Assembly: GCF_001639745.1 (NCBI RefSeq)
Contig: NZ_LTAX01000022.1
Span: 1 to 55,701, forward strand
Origin: Marinomonas gallaica
GTDB lineage: Bacteria; Pseudomonadota; Gammaproteobacteria; Pseudomonadales; Marinomonadaceae
Direction of reading: 5' to 3'
DNA: 55,701 bases
Under the pieces are notes generated by a model, which had not been told where the DNA came from, did not search any database, and worked only from the letters and a program-made list of their open reading frames with translations. Position numbers and translations under genes: made by a program. Of this stretch, positions 10,278 to 18,357 are shown in pieces (the stretch's first letter is position 1; every line of letters starts with the position of its first letter).

Positions 10278-10688
10278 ATGGAATTTGTTGCACATCCGAA
10301 AGACTTACCCTTAGATATAAAAATTATCGAGGATCAGTTTTTTCCTACTGTTGGTACTGATCGGCTTGGCTTCGTAGGCATTACCTATTTGGCGCCATAT
10401 GCCTATCATGCAGGCACTTCTGTGCGTATCACTCTGCAAGAAATAGACCCTCACTTCTGTGTGACGGGGCGAATTGTCTGGTGTGACAAAGAGCAAGACG
10501 AATATCGTATTGCGATTGAGTTCCCCAACAATGATGATTGTTATTGTGTTCGTATGATTGAGCAACTCTCGCAGATAGAACACTATCGTCGACAAGCTAA
10601 GCATCAAGGCCGACGCTTAAACTATAACGAAGCCGCCGCTGAATGGATCCAACAGTTCGCCGCCAGTTTCCCAGCATTTACCCTTTAA
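10278..10688 (+). CDS. PilZ-like small protein
   Basis: A cytoplasmic protein of 136 residues. The central stretch GTSVRITLQEIDPHFCVTGR continues into IVWCDKE and YRIAIEF, which has the beta-barrel pattern of PilZ domains. However, the RxxxR and DxSxxG c-di-GMP-binding motifs are not evident, so c-di-GMP binding is doubtful. The C-terminal 50 residues are helical and charged. The next gene begins 8 nt after its stop, implying an operon. The start ATG has no strong Shine-Dalgarno. Confidence 0.55.
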   Translation: MEFVAHPKDLPLDIKIIEDQFFPTVGTDRLGFVGITYLAPYAYHAGTSVRITLQEIDPHFCVTGRIVWCDKEQDEYRIAIEFPNNDDCYCVRMIEQLSQIEHYRRQAKHQGRRLNYNEAAAEWIQQFAASFPAFTL

Positions 10689-10696
10689 AGTACCCA

Positions 10697-11218
10697 ATGA
10701 CAAATCCCCTATCTCAAGCTGATATCGATATCATCACTCAGCAGCTAGGTCGCGCTCCAAGCGGCATTCGTAAAGTTGCTCACTATTCACCAAACGGCGT
10801 ACCGCAAGTTCTAGAAATGGAAACTTGGGTATTTGATCAACCATTCCCGACTCTATTTTGGTTGTCCAGCAGCGCCATTGATAAGGCGCTTGCACGCATC
10901 GAAAGCCAAGGTGTCGTAAAAGAATTAGAACAGCGCATTAGAGATGATGAAGCACTTCGCGCGGCGTACCATAAATCACATGAAGATTACGTTAGCCGTC
11001 GTTGGCAAGCGATGAGCGATGAGCATAAGCGTATCATTGAAGAAAAAGGCTTTACCCATTTATTTGAAACACTAGGGATTGGTGGCATTAAAAACTGGGA
11101 TCAGATTCGCTGCTTACACATGCAATATGCGCATCACTTAGCAGGTGACAACATCATCGGGAAAATTCTCGATGAAGAATACGGTATTCGCGAGATAGCG
11201 GACGCCGAAGGGAAGTAA
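10697..11218 (+). CDS. DUF501 family protein
   Basis: A cytoplasmic protein of 173 residues. It matches the DUF501 pattern: LGRAPSGI near the N-terminus, VLEMETWVFDQPFPTLFWLS, and the C-terminal IRCLHMQYAHHLAG, whose conserved Cys and His residues may bind a metal or substrate. The function of the family is not known. The ATG at 10697, just after the PilZ-like stop, is preferred to the upstream in-frame ATG at 10643, which would overlap that gene by 46 nt. Confidence 0.85.
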   Translation: MTNPLSQADIDIITQQLGRAPSGIRKVAHYSPNGVPQVLEMETWVFDQPFPTLFWLSSSAIDKALARIESQGVVKELEQRIRDDEALRAAYHKSHEDYVSRRWQAMSDEHKRIIEEKGFTHLFETLGIGGIKNWDQIRCLHMQYAHHLAGDNIIGKILDEEYGIREIADAEGK

Positions 11219-11222
11219 CTAC

Positions 11223-11268
11223 CTAACCCTCCATAGGTCAGCAATGAAACGGGCCTATGGAGGGTTAG
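11223..11268. terminator. Long hairpin between convergent genes
   Basis: CTAACCCTCCATAGG (11223-11237) pairs with CCTATGGAGGGTTAG (11254-11268), a 15-bp stem with a 16-nt loop. It has no T-tract, but it lies between the stop codons of convergent genes and probably acts as a transcript-end structure. The 5-bp motif TAGCT repeats right after it. Confidence 0.6.
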
Positions 11269-11274
11269 CTTAGC

Positions 11275-11559
11275 TTAGCTTTGCAAAAAAGCTTTCAGCT
11301 CTTCGGCAGTCGACACCTTCGCTAAACCTTCTCGTACTTTGTTAAACGCATTTGCTGCAACCGCAGGTCGTTGAGCATAAGTGGTTAATGCACCACCTGT
11401 CCAACCTGCCATTTTTAGAATTTCCTTCTTAAAGTTGTTGCCAGCAACACCATGCCCAGCCAACGCCATCAAGTCATCTTCAATATCTAGGTAGCTCAAA
11501 CGATCTCCACCAAATTTCATAAAGTCATCTTGATGTACTTCTGCGTATTGTTTAGCCAT
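11275..11559 (-). CDS. Conserved-looking small protein of unknown function
   Basis: I do not recognise this 94-residue protein. It is soluble, with no signal peptide or membrane segment. The segment DDLMALAGHGVAGNNFKK followed by ILKMAGWTGGAL is rich in small residues, and the C-terminus (STAEELKAFLQS) is helical. GAGGG sits at about ten bases before the ATG at 11559. It is monocistronic, convergent with DUF501 and divergent from the TSUP permease. Confidence 0.65.
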   Translation of the reverse strand: MAKQYAEVHQDDFMKFGGDRLSYLDIEDDLMALAGHGVAGNNFKKEILKMAGWTGGALTTYAQRPAVAANAFNKVREGLAKVSTAEELKAFLQS

Positions 11560-11744
11560 CAATACAATCCCTCAAAAAATAACCAATAATAAAGTCATAA
11601 GTTAGCCAGAATCTGCAATAACCTCAAGCAGGTAAGCGTTTAAAAACGTAACTCTGCGTATCCATAATGGCTTGCTAGCTTAATATTCTTAACATACTGT
11701 AATATGACCGTTGGTTACCATCATTATTTAATAAAGGACTAAGC

Positions 11745-12512
11745 TTGGAGCTGTTTTCTGACTTTTCTATCTGGGTTGTACTTGGGCTTTTTGCTGCCGC
11801 TTTCCTTGCTGGTCTAATCGACGCCCTCGCGGGTGGTGGTGGTTTAATCACGGTTCCCGTCCTTATTGCTGCAGGAGCATCACCTGTTGAAGCCCTCGCA
11901 ACAAACAAATTACAAGGCTGCGCTGGCACGTTATCGGCTTCCTATCATTTTGTCCGCACCAAACAAGTCTCACTGTCGTCTATGCGCATTCCGATCTTAA
12001 TGACCGCGCTCGGTAGTTTTAGTGGCACTCTATTAGTTTCTTATATCGACAGCGGTATTTTGATCAAAATGATTCCTGCCATTCTCATTGGGGTAGCGAT
12101 CTTTTTTTACTTGCTGCCCACATTACAACCTCTAGTCGCGAAGCTTGTTCGCATCAATATGACTCAGTTCGCCTTTCTCGCTGGCTTCTCAATTGGTTTT
12201 TATGATGGCTTGATTGGGCCGGGGACTGGCGCTTTCTTTTCCACTGCATTCATCTGCTTAATGGGGTTTTCTATTATTTCAGCCACTGCCCATACCAAAA
12301 TCTTAAATGCCACCAGCAACATTGCCTCCCTCATCTTATTTAGCTTTACTGGCAATGTACTTTGGGGCATCGGAATTGTTATGGGAATTGGGCAATGGTT
12401 TGGCGCTCAAATTGGCTCGCGGCTCGTCATCAGCCGAGGCCAACAGTTAATCAGGCCACTAGTGATCGTAATGTGTATCGCTTTATCTATAAAGCTACTG
12501 ACATCAAGCTAA
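11745..12512 (+). CDS. TSUP (TauE/SafE) family permease
   Basis: An integral membrane protein of 255 residues with about eight hydrophobic segments. The family motif LAGLIDALAGGGGLITVP is near the N-terminus, and the second half repeats it as GFYDGLIGPGTGAF. TSUP proteins move sulfite, sulfonates or other organic anions; the substrate is unknown here. It begins with TTG at 11745, with an AAAGGA Shine-Dalgarno at 11733-11738. Its 3' end overlaps the convergent LysR gene by 9 nt. Confidence 0.88.
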   Translation: MELFSDFSIWVVLGLFAAAFLAGLIDALAGGGGLITVPVLIAAGASPVEALATNKLQGCAGTLSASYHFVRTKQVSLSSMRIPILMTALGSFSGTLLVSYIDSGILIKMIPAILIGVAIFFYLLPTLQPLVAKLVRINMTQFAFLAGFSIGFYDGLIGPGTGAFFSTAFICLMGFSIISATAHTKILNATSNIASLILFSFTGNVLWGIGIVMGIGQWFGAQIGSRLVISRGQQLIRPLVIVMCIALSIKLLTSS

Positions 12513-13424
12513 TGCTTCATCTGGCGCGTAGGATTGGCATTCACTGATTAGCCAACTAAGTACTTGTTGGATCGACTCTCGCTCGCGAAACTCATTTGGG
12601 CAGGCAAACAAGTACACATGACCATTATCGTAGATCTCATCAAATGGTTTTAGTAAACGCCCTTCGCGAATATCATCCATAACCAATGGCGTTCTTCCTA
12701 ACGCAACGCCTTGTCCTGACAGTGCAGCTTGAACGGCAAGGTCGCCCCGATTAAAACTCATCGCACGACTGGGCCTTACACCCTTCACATTCGCTTTGGC
12801 TAACCAAGCTTCCCATTCCGCATACGGACTGAAAAAACGCCACTCTGAATCATCATTAATCAGCGGCACCCTCACTAAGTCACTTGGCTCATGTAATTGA
12901 TTCTGTTTTGCAAAGGCAGGACTGCATACAGGGAAAACCTTGTCCCTCAACAAAGGCGCTGTATAAGCACTGCCAGTATGTAAATGACTATGGATAATCG
13001 CTGCATCAATGCGATCTCGGGTGAAATTCACCTCTCGATCATTCGCTTGAATTCGCAACTGCAAGCCTGGATGCCGCTCTTGCAGACGACCTAAACGCGG
13101 CATCAGCCAACGTGTTGCCAACGATGGCATAACAGATAGCGTAATAATATTGGAGTCACGTTCTTCACGTAACTCTTCGATAAGCGCGTCTAGGTCAGAA
13201 AAGACATGGCGCAAATGCAGCGCCAATCTTGCTCCCATAGATGTCAACTCTAAACTGCGATGATAGCGGACAAATAAAGCAAAGCCTAAGCGCTGCTCCA
13301 ACTGCCGCATTTGCTGACTTACAGCTCCTTGAGTTAAAAAAAGCTCTTGCGCAGCCTTAGTAAAACTTAAGTGCTTAGCCGCGACGACGAAAGTATGTAA
13401 AAAAGGAAGAGATGCTTTATTCAT
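12504..13424 (-). CDS. LysR-family regulator, GcvA-like subclass
   Basis: The N-terminal winged helix-turn-helix (residues 7-66, AAKHLSFTKAAQELFLTQGAV) and the effector domain closely follow the GcvA pattern: LPSLATRWLMPRL-type segment, RIQANDREV, and QAALSGQGVALGRTPLV. E. coli GcvA controls glycine cleavage genes and the sRNA GcvB. This may be an orthologue or another member of that subclass, which also controls beta-lactamase and other genes. Length is 306 residues. A candidate sRNA gene starts about 85 nt away in the divergent direction, the same arrangement as gcvA-gcvB. Confidence 0.85.
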   Translation of the reverse strand: MNKASLPFLHTFVVAAKHLSFTKAAQELFLTQGAVSQQMRQLEQRLGFALFVRYHRSLELTSMGARLALHLRHVFSDLDALIEELREERDSNIITLSVMPSLATRWLMPRLGRLQERHPGLQLRIQANDREVNFTRDRIDAAIIHSHLHTGSAYTAPLLRDKVFPVCSPAFAKQNQLHEPSDLVRVPLINDDSEWRFFSPYAEWEAWLAKANVKGVRPSRAMSFNRGDLAVQAALSGQGVALGRTPLVMDDIREGRLLKPFDEIYDNGHVYLFACPNEFRERESIQQVLSWLISECQSYAPDEALA

Positions 13425-13474
13425 GAGTCACACTTGCATTAGTAAGGCTAATCCAAAAGCGCAGTTTATATCGT

Positions 13475-13502
13475 TTGTCGCCCAACAATCAACGCGTAGA
13501 AT
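13475..13502 (+). promoter_or_regulatory. Sigma-70-like promoter for the candidate sRNA
   Basis: TTGTCG (13475-13480), a 16-nt spacer and TAGAAT (13497-13502). The predicted start is near 13509. The LysR gene starts 50 nt away in the other direction, so its product could bind here. Confidence 0.45.
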
Positions 13503-13508
13503 AGGCTC

Positions 13509-13668
13509 CATGTTTTGGTAGTACTGCTTCCTAAACACGGCGTCTTGAGCAATCAGATGCTTCCCTAGTACATGTCCCCACAGCCATGTATTAGCGTGAT
13601 GTTGGTGAGCGCCACATCACTGCAACTGCTAGTTACATTTAATCGGACCTCGGTCCGATTTTTTTTGC
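13509..13668 (+). ncRNA. Candidate small RNA divergent from the GcvA-like gene
   Basis: About 160 nt with no plausible ORF but a chain of hairpins: 13511-13537; GCGTCT with AGATGC (about 13541-13561); CTAGTACATG with CATGTATTAG (13565-13594, 10 bp including one G-U); GTGATGT with ACATCAC (13596-13620); and a strong intrinsic terminator (AATCGGACC-T... GGTCCGATT then eight T, 13641-13668). The terminator is on the plus strand and belongs to no annotated gene, which is the main argument for a transcript. The segment GTGATGTTGGTGAG partly resembles the G/U-rich R1 seed of GcvB. It could be a distant GcvB analogue; the identity is not proven. Confidence 0.55.
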
Positions 13669-13707
13669 CTTGAATTACCTAAAACCGCGATCTAGTTATT
13701 TTTTAGG

Positions 13708-13735
13708 CAAAAAAAACGGCGACCCGAAGGTCGCC
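13708..13735 (-). terminator. Intrinsic terminator of the GAPDH gene
   Basis: Minus-strand reading: CGGCGACC-TTCG-GGTCGCCG followed by eight T. It has a stable UUCG tetraloop and begins 35 nt past the GAPDH stop. Confidence 0.92.
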
Positions 13736-13769
13736 GAACTAACACACATGCTTAAAGGTGTCCGATCTA

Positions 13770-15140
13770 TTACGCTGCTGCAGTCTCTACTGCATTGCTA
13801 TCAGCCAGAGCCATTTGCGCTAATTTTTCCATTAGTCGCACTACTTGGCAGCTGTAGCCGTATTCGTTGTCGTACCAAACATACAATGTCGCTTGGTTAC
13901 CGCGTACTTTTGTAGATAGAGAATCCAAAATACCGGCTTGTTCGCTGCCGATGAAGTCAGAACTTACCGCATCTGCTTCAGTGCTGAAGCCAATTTGGCC
14001 TGTCAATGCTGCACTTGCAGACGCCTTTTGAAGCAGTTCATTGATTTCTTCAACCGTTGTTTGAGCTTTTAAGTTCAAGCTCAATACTGCTATCGAGACA
14101 TTGATCACAGGAACGCGGATTGCACTACCACTTAGCTTACCTTCTAGAGAAGGAATCGCTTTGGAAACAGCCTTTGCAGCACCTGTTTCAGTCATTACCA
14201 TGTTTGTTGCCGCAGCACGGCCACGACGATCACCTTTATGAACATTATCAATTAGGTTTTGGTCATTCGTGTAAGCGTGAACCGTTTCAACGTGCCCAGA
14301 CTCGATGCCGAATTGCTCTTCTAGTACAGACAGGATCGGGGTGATCGCATTGGTTGTACAAGATGCCGCAGAAAGGATTTGATCGCTTGATTCAATATCA
14401 GAATCGTTAACACCGTATACGATGTTTTTCATTTGCTTGCCAGGCGCCGTCAATACAACACGATCAATACCCGGACGATTAAGATGAACACTCAGTCCAT
14501 CGTGATCACGCCAGCGACCTGTGTTATCAACCAATAACGCGTTATTGATGCCATGTTTCGTGTAATCAATTTCACTTGGATCAGAGGAATAAATAACTTT
14601 AACTGGCTGGCCGTTGATGATCAGTTGCTCGTTCTCAGCATCTGCTTTAACAACACCTTCGTACGTACCGTGAACTGAATCAAATTTCAGTAGGCTAGCA
14701 CGTTTCGCAAGATCTCGATCACCCGCCTTACGAACAACGATAGCAGCCAAGTGCATGCCAGGTGTTGTGTGACCAAGCGTACACATACGACGTGTTAACA
14801 AACGTCCAATACGACCAAAACCATAAAGCACGACAGGTGTTGTTGCACCCGCTTGCGCAAAGCTTGTCAACGATGCAAGATCAGCATCTGCTAGCGCTTC
14901 TTCAAGTTCAACTGTTGCATTTGATGTCTTCTTTGCAATCAACTGCTCTAACACTTGATACACACGCGCTAGGTCTACACCAGGATACTGGTCAAATAAC
15001 GCCACTAAACCTGTTACAGAATCAGACATCAATGTTTGCCCAGCTAGCTGAACTTTCACTGACTGCTCGCGACCTAACTTGCCCAAAAGTGGAATCATTG
15101 ATTCAACTTTGGCTACCGTTTCTAACCAAGTGTTTGCCAT
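13770..15140 (-). CDS. gap: Glyceraldehyde-3-phosphate dehydrogenase, long form
   Basis: Interconverts glyceraldehyde 3-phosphate and 1,3-bisphosphoglycerate with NAD(P). The Rossmann motif VVLYGFGRIGRLLTRR begins only near residue 103. The catalytic Cys in SAASCTTNAITP is near residue 261, and the C-terminal WYDNEYGY is intact. The 456-residue length reflects a 100-residue helical N-terminal extension absent from GapA. This type is known in Pseudomonas (PA3001-like) and other gammaproteobacteria, where I would expect a separate or gluconeogenic role. A HexR-like palindrome lies 156 nt upstream. Confidence 0.92.
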   Translation of the reverse strand: MANTWLETVAKVESMIPLLGKLGREQSVKVQLAGQTLMSDSVTGLVALFDQYPGVDLARVYQVLEQLIAKKTSNATVELEEALADADLASLTSFAQAGATTPVVLYGFGRIGRLLTRRMCTLGHTTPGMHLAAIVVRKAGDRDLAKRASLLKFDSVHGTYEGVVKADAENEQLIINGQPVKVIYSSDPSEIDYTKHGINNALLVDNTGRWRDHDGLSVHLNRPGIDRVVLTAPGKQMKNIVYGVNDSDIESSDQILSAASCTTNAITPILSVLEEQFGIESGHVETVHAYTNDQNLIDNVHKGDRRGRAAATNMVMTETGAAKAVSKAIPSLEGKLSGSAIRVPVINVSIAVLSLNLKAQTTVEEINELLQKASASAALTGQIGFSTEADAVSSDFIGSEQAGILDSLSTKVRGNQATLYVWYDNEYGYSCQVVRLMEKLAQMALADSNAVETAAA

Positions 15141-15295
15141 TTAACTGCCCCCGAGAAAAACAAACGTTTCATAACTATTTGGGCGCAGTTTACCGACACA
15201 ATCACCTAAAAACAAATTGTAACCCGGCAACAAAAAACCAGCAAAATCAGGGGTTACAGGCATTTTTTTATGAAAGCAACGTAACTAATTAAGGC

Positions 15296-15312
15296 TTGTT
15301 ATAAAATAACAA
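15296..15312. promoter_or_regulatory. Palindromic operator candidate (HexR-like) upstream of gap
   Basis: TTGTTATAAAATAACAA is a 17-bp sequence with perfect 7-bp arms around AAA. It fits the TTGT-N9-ACAA form of HexR sites, which control central carbon genes including gap in gammaproteobacteria. It lies in the 264-nt gap between gap and the DUF3392 gene. Assignment to HexR is inference. Confidence 0.4.
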
Positions 15313-15404
15313 CATTTGCATTAAGCGCTGTTTTTATATCGGCATTTTCTAATAAATTTACGTAATTTCACTACAGAAAATGAGGGAAAATTTCTTTATT
15401 TTTT

Positions 15405-15737
15405 TTATAAATATCGTTTTCTTTCGGCCAATACACCCAAGAATACAAAGCAGACAAGAATGACAGACGGTCTAAACATGGGTGCAAGGTGAGTCAACAA
15501 CCAATAGACAAGAGGTTGCCCCCATAACGTCAGTAAACCGTAGCCAAAGGTACACATCAGTACAAATGCCGTGATACGCGCCAAAAACATCCAATTCGAC
15601 ACAGCACGCTTAAGCGTTCGGTTCACATGGTCACCAAAGATAACCAGCATCGTCGCCACCAATGCTAGTGAGATATCATGTAAATGAGGAGACAGTTTAC
15701 GCGCAATATCTAAATTAAAGCTGAGTAATAAGTCCAT
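15405..15737 (-). CDS. DUF3392 family inner-membrane protein
   Basis: A protein of 110 residues with three hydrophobic segments (about 22-40, 50-72 and 80-100). The pattern DISLALVATMLVIFGDHVNR near the N-terminus and the short basic tail ERKRYL fit DUF3392. The function of this family is unknown. It follows the upstream exported-protein gene after 5 nt, so the two are one operon. Confidence 0.8.
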   Translation of the reverse strand: MDLLLSFNLDIARKLSPHLHDISLALVATMLVIFGDHVNRTLKRAVSNWMFLARITAFVLMCTFGYGLLTLWGQPLVYWLLTHLAPMFRPSVILVCFVFLGVLAERKRYL

Positions 15738-15742
15738 TTAGA

Positions 15743-16342
15743 TCACTGATTTCGTTTAAGTAAGGCTTCCACATCAATACGACCAGAAGATGACTTACGC
15801 TTCGGTATGCGATCCACATAACTGACGGATACATCAAAGGTCGTATTGTGCAATTCAATTTCAGTTCCATCCCGCAATATCCATCGGGCGCGGCCATAAC
15901 CATCACGAATAAAGCCAACCGTAGGTGGGCCATATTTTCGCTCTAGTACACTGCCTAATTTTGACCTAAGCTCAGGGTCCTCTACGACACCTGACATTGT
16001 TGCACGCTCTACATACTCATAATGGTTGTAGACCACAGTCAGCTCTTTAATGCCTAAAATCCCAGTCGCTCCTAAGCTATAGCTGGCTATACCTTCTCGA
16101 TAGGATGGATACGGCTCCAGACCCATTTTAGATAAATGCGCCTCAAACTCTGCTTTAGACAAGTTATTAAAACCGATCCCAAACAGCTCAGCTCCCTTTG
16201 AATAGCTTGGCGCAGCAGGCTGCACTTCTTCCACAACCTCGGCTGAGTCGGCTTGAGCCAAGTCTTCTGCAACACTCGCAAAAGAACCTAGCATAGCAAA
16301 AGCGATGCAAACCCTTTTAAAGCCCAAATTATTTAAGTACAT
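15743..16342 (-). CDS. Exported protein of unknown function
   Basis: I do not recognise the family. From the ATG at 16342 it has 199 residues with a signal peptide (basic GFKR, hydrophobic VCIAFAMLGSFASVA, cleavage near SVAED). The mature part starts with an acidic, proline-rich linker, then a compact domain containing KYGPPTVGFIRDGYGRARW. That segment resembles small periplasmic proteins that read out chain geometry, but no function can be assigned. The C-terminus is basic. An in-frame ATG ten codons upstream is less likely because it spoils the signal peptide. Cotranscribed with the DUF3392 gene. Confidence 0.7.
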   Translation of the reverse strand: MYLNNLGFKRVCIAFAMLGSFASVAEDLAQADSAEVVEEVQPAAPSYSKGAELFGIGFNNLSKAEFEAHLSKMGLEPYPSYREGIASYSLGATGILGIKELTVVYNHYEYVERATMSGVVEDPELRSKLGSVLERKYGPPTVGFIRDGYGRARWILRDGTEIELHNTTFDVSVSYVDRIPKRKSSSGRIDVEALLKRNQ

Positions 16343-16463
16343 GAAAATCTCAATGTTCGTAATGTTAACCAATAAGTCAGGAAGCGATTTTAGTACTTCT
16401 CTGTTAAACTAGAGCCTAATTCTACCATTCAATAATGCAAATTCTATTTTCTTGAGGTAACCC

Positions 16464-17072
16464 ATGGCGCTCGTAATCGGCATCACCGGTATATCAGGTA
16501 GCGGTAAAAGCCGTCTATGCTCACTGCTAGCAGAAGGCCTAGGAAATAAGTTGACCGTCATTTGTCAGGATAGTTTCTACAAAGGCTGCGGCAACATTGA
16601 CCCGGATGTCTATAACTTCGATGATCTTAACTCGTTAGACTTAGAGAGCATCACACTCGCTATACACAATTGTAAAAACCAACAGCAACCCAATGAAATT
16701 CCCGTTTACGATCATTCGCAACATAAGCGCGTAGGCTATCGTAATTTGGCACCTTCCAAAGTCGTTCTGGTCGAAGGTCACATGATGTTTCAAGACCCAG
16801 CCATCCGCGACGCGGTAGATTACCTGTTATTTGTGGATACCGATATGGATATTGCAATCGTACGTCGCTTAAAGCGTGACATCACAGAACGCGCCCGTGA
16901 TGTTAATGAAGTGACTAGCCGTTACATGCGACATGTTCGTCAAGCATCACTCAAAACCATCGAGATCCGCAACAAAGCAGATTTCATCATCCCTAATAAT
17001 AATAGCTTTACCAATGCAGCCAATCTGCTACGTCAATATATTGAGAGTTTACTGATAGAAAAAGGAGCCTAA
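16464..17072 (+). CDS. Uridine kinase-like P-loop kinase
   Basis: A cytoplasmic kinase of 202 residues with Walker A GITGISGSGKSRL (residues 6-18), the CQDSFYKG substrate-loop equivalent of Udk, VVLVEGHMMF (Walker B position) and LKRDITERARD in the lid. It is probably a uridine/cytidine kinase or related nucleoside kinase; it is slightly shorter than Udk (213), and specificity cannot be fixed by eye. GAGG precedes the ATG. The gene ends within its own terminator. Confidence 0.82.
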   Translation: MALVIGITGISGSGKSRLCSLLAEGLGNKLTVICQDSFYKGCGNIDPDVYNFDDLNSLDLESITLAIHNCKNQQQPNEIPVYDHSQHKRVGYRNLAPSKVVLVEGHMMFQDPAIRDAVDYLLFVDTDMDIAIVRRLKRDITERARDVNEVTSRYMRHVRQASLKTIEIRNKADFIIPNNNSFTNAANLLRQYIESLLIEKGA

Positions 17073-17085
17073 TGGCTCCTTTTTT
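17059..17085 (+). terminator. Intrinsic terminator overlapping the kinase stop codon
   Basis: AAAAAGGAGCC-TAAT-GGCTCCTTTTTT; the loop contains the TAA stop codon. It can also act on dnaJ from the other strand. Confidence 0.93.
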
Positions 17086-17105
17086 GTCTTACTAAAGAGA
17101 TTACC

Positions 17106-18242
17106 TTATTTTTTAATCTCTTCGAAAAATCGCTTCACCCCATTAAACCAGCTTTTTTGCTTAGGAGAGTGATCTAAGTTCTCCCCCATGCTTTCAGCCA
17201 ATTCTTGCAGCAGCTCTTTTTGTCGATCCGTTAGGTTCACTGGTGTCTCTACCATCACCTTACAAATCAAATCTCCTACTGGACCACCACGCACAGGCTT
17301 CACGCCTTTATTACGTAGACGGAATAGCTTGCCAGTCTGGCACTCTTCGGTCACTTTCAATCGCACACGACCATTTAAAGTCGGTACATCAATCTCGCCA
17401 CCTAGAGCCGCCGTTGCAAAGCTAATCGGCACTTCACAGTATAAATTGGAACCATCACGCTCAAAAATAGAGTGAGGCTTGACCGAGACTTGAACAAACA
17501 AGTCACCTGCTGGGCCACCAAAAGTCCCCGCCTCACCTTCACCCGTTAGGCGAATGCGATCACCGGTATCAACCCCTGCAGGGATCTTAACGTTAAGCGT
17601 TTTGTACTCTTGTTTACGGCCTTGGCCATGACAAGAGTTACAAGGGTCAGAAATAACCTGTCCTTGCCCATGACACTGAGGACAGGTCTGCTGAACCGAA
17701 AAGAAGCCTTGTGACATGCGCACTTGCCCAGCACCATTACAGGTTGGACACGTTGTCGGCTTCGTACCAGGCTTGGCACCAGAACCTTCACATTTCTCAC
17801 AATCAACCGCAGTTGGAATGCGAATTTTCTCTTCACAGCCCCACACCGCTTGCTCAAGATCAAGCTCTAGCGTGTAGCGTAAATCGGAACCGCGACGAGT
17901 ACGGCTTTGACCGCCACCACCTCCGCCACCAAAAATATCGCCAAATACATCGCCAAATATATCACTGAAACCGCCTGCACCAGCGCCACCACCAAAGCCG
18001 CCCTGACCACCTTGGCCATTGACACCTTCGTGACCAAAACGGTCATACGCTGCACGCTTGTCTTCTGAAGACAATACTTCGTAGGCTTCTGCCAACTCTT
18101 TAAATTTATCCAGTGCTTCGGCATTGTCCGGGTTCTTATCCGGATGGTACTTATTCGCCAACGAGCGGTAAGCTTTTTTAATATCTTTCTTATCCGCGTC
18201 TCGGCTTACACCAAGCACTTCATAATAGTCACGTTTACTCAT
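17106..18242 (-). CDS. dnaJ: Chaperone DnaJ (Hsp40)
   Basis: DnaK co-chaperone that delivers clients and stimulates ATP hydrolysis. It has the J-domain with HPDKNPD (residue about 33), the Gly-rich linker, four CxxCxGxG zinc repeats ([32 protein letters not shown]) and the C-terminal client-binding domains. Length is 378 residues, as in E. coli (376). It lies 115 nt downstream of dnaK, separated by a strong hairpin, in the usual heat-shock order grpE-dnaK-dnaJ. Confidence 0.98.
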   Translation of the reverse strand: MSKRDYYEVLGVSRDADKKDIKKAYRSLANKYHPDKNPDNAEALDKFKELAEAYEVLSSEDKRAAYDRFGHEGVNGQGGQGGFGGGAGAGGFSDIFGDVFGDIFGGGGGGGQSRTRRGSDLRYTLELDLEQAVWGCEEKIRIPTAVDCEKCEGSGAKPGTKPTTCPTCNGAGQVRMSQGFFSVQQTCPQCHGQGQVISDPCNSCHGQGRKQEYKTLNVKIPAGVDTGDRIRLTGEGEAGTFGGPAGDLFVQVSVKPHSIFERDGSNLYCEVPISFATAALGGEIDVPTLNGRVRLKVTEECQTGKLFRLRNKGVKPVRGGPVGDLICKVMVETPVNLTDRQKELLQELAESMGENLDHSPKQKSWFNGVKRFFEEIKK

Positions 18243-18288
18243 TGCAGGTGTTCCTGAATATGTAGTGTGAGTTTAATCCCTAGATACA

Positions 18289-18317
18289 GCAAAACACGGT
18301 AGCGTCCCGTGTTTTGC
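18289..18317 (-). other. Strong hairpin in the dnaK-dnaJ intergenic region
   Basis: GCAAAACACGG pairs perfectly with CCGTGTTTTGC around a 7-nt loop, with a second small hairpin (GTCC...GGAC, near 18322-18334) beside it. It has no T-tract on the minus strand, so it is more likely an mRNA processing or stability element that sets the DnaK:DnaJ ratio than a full terminator. Confidence 0.6.
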
Positions 18318-18357
18318 ATAAGTCCCATCGGGACGACGACTTAACTAAGCACAGGGC

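Noticed and set aside
13509..13668. 6S RNA
   Set aside because: The stretch TTGGTGAGC occurs in E. coli 6S too, but the overall fold (a chain of hairpins with a terminator) and the locus do not match 6S.
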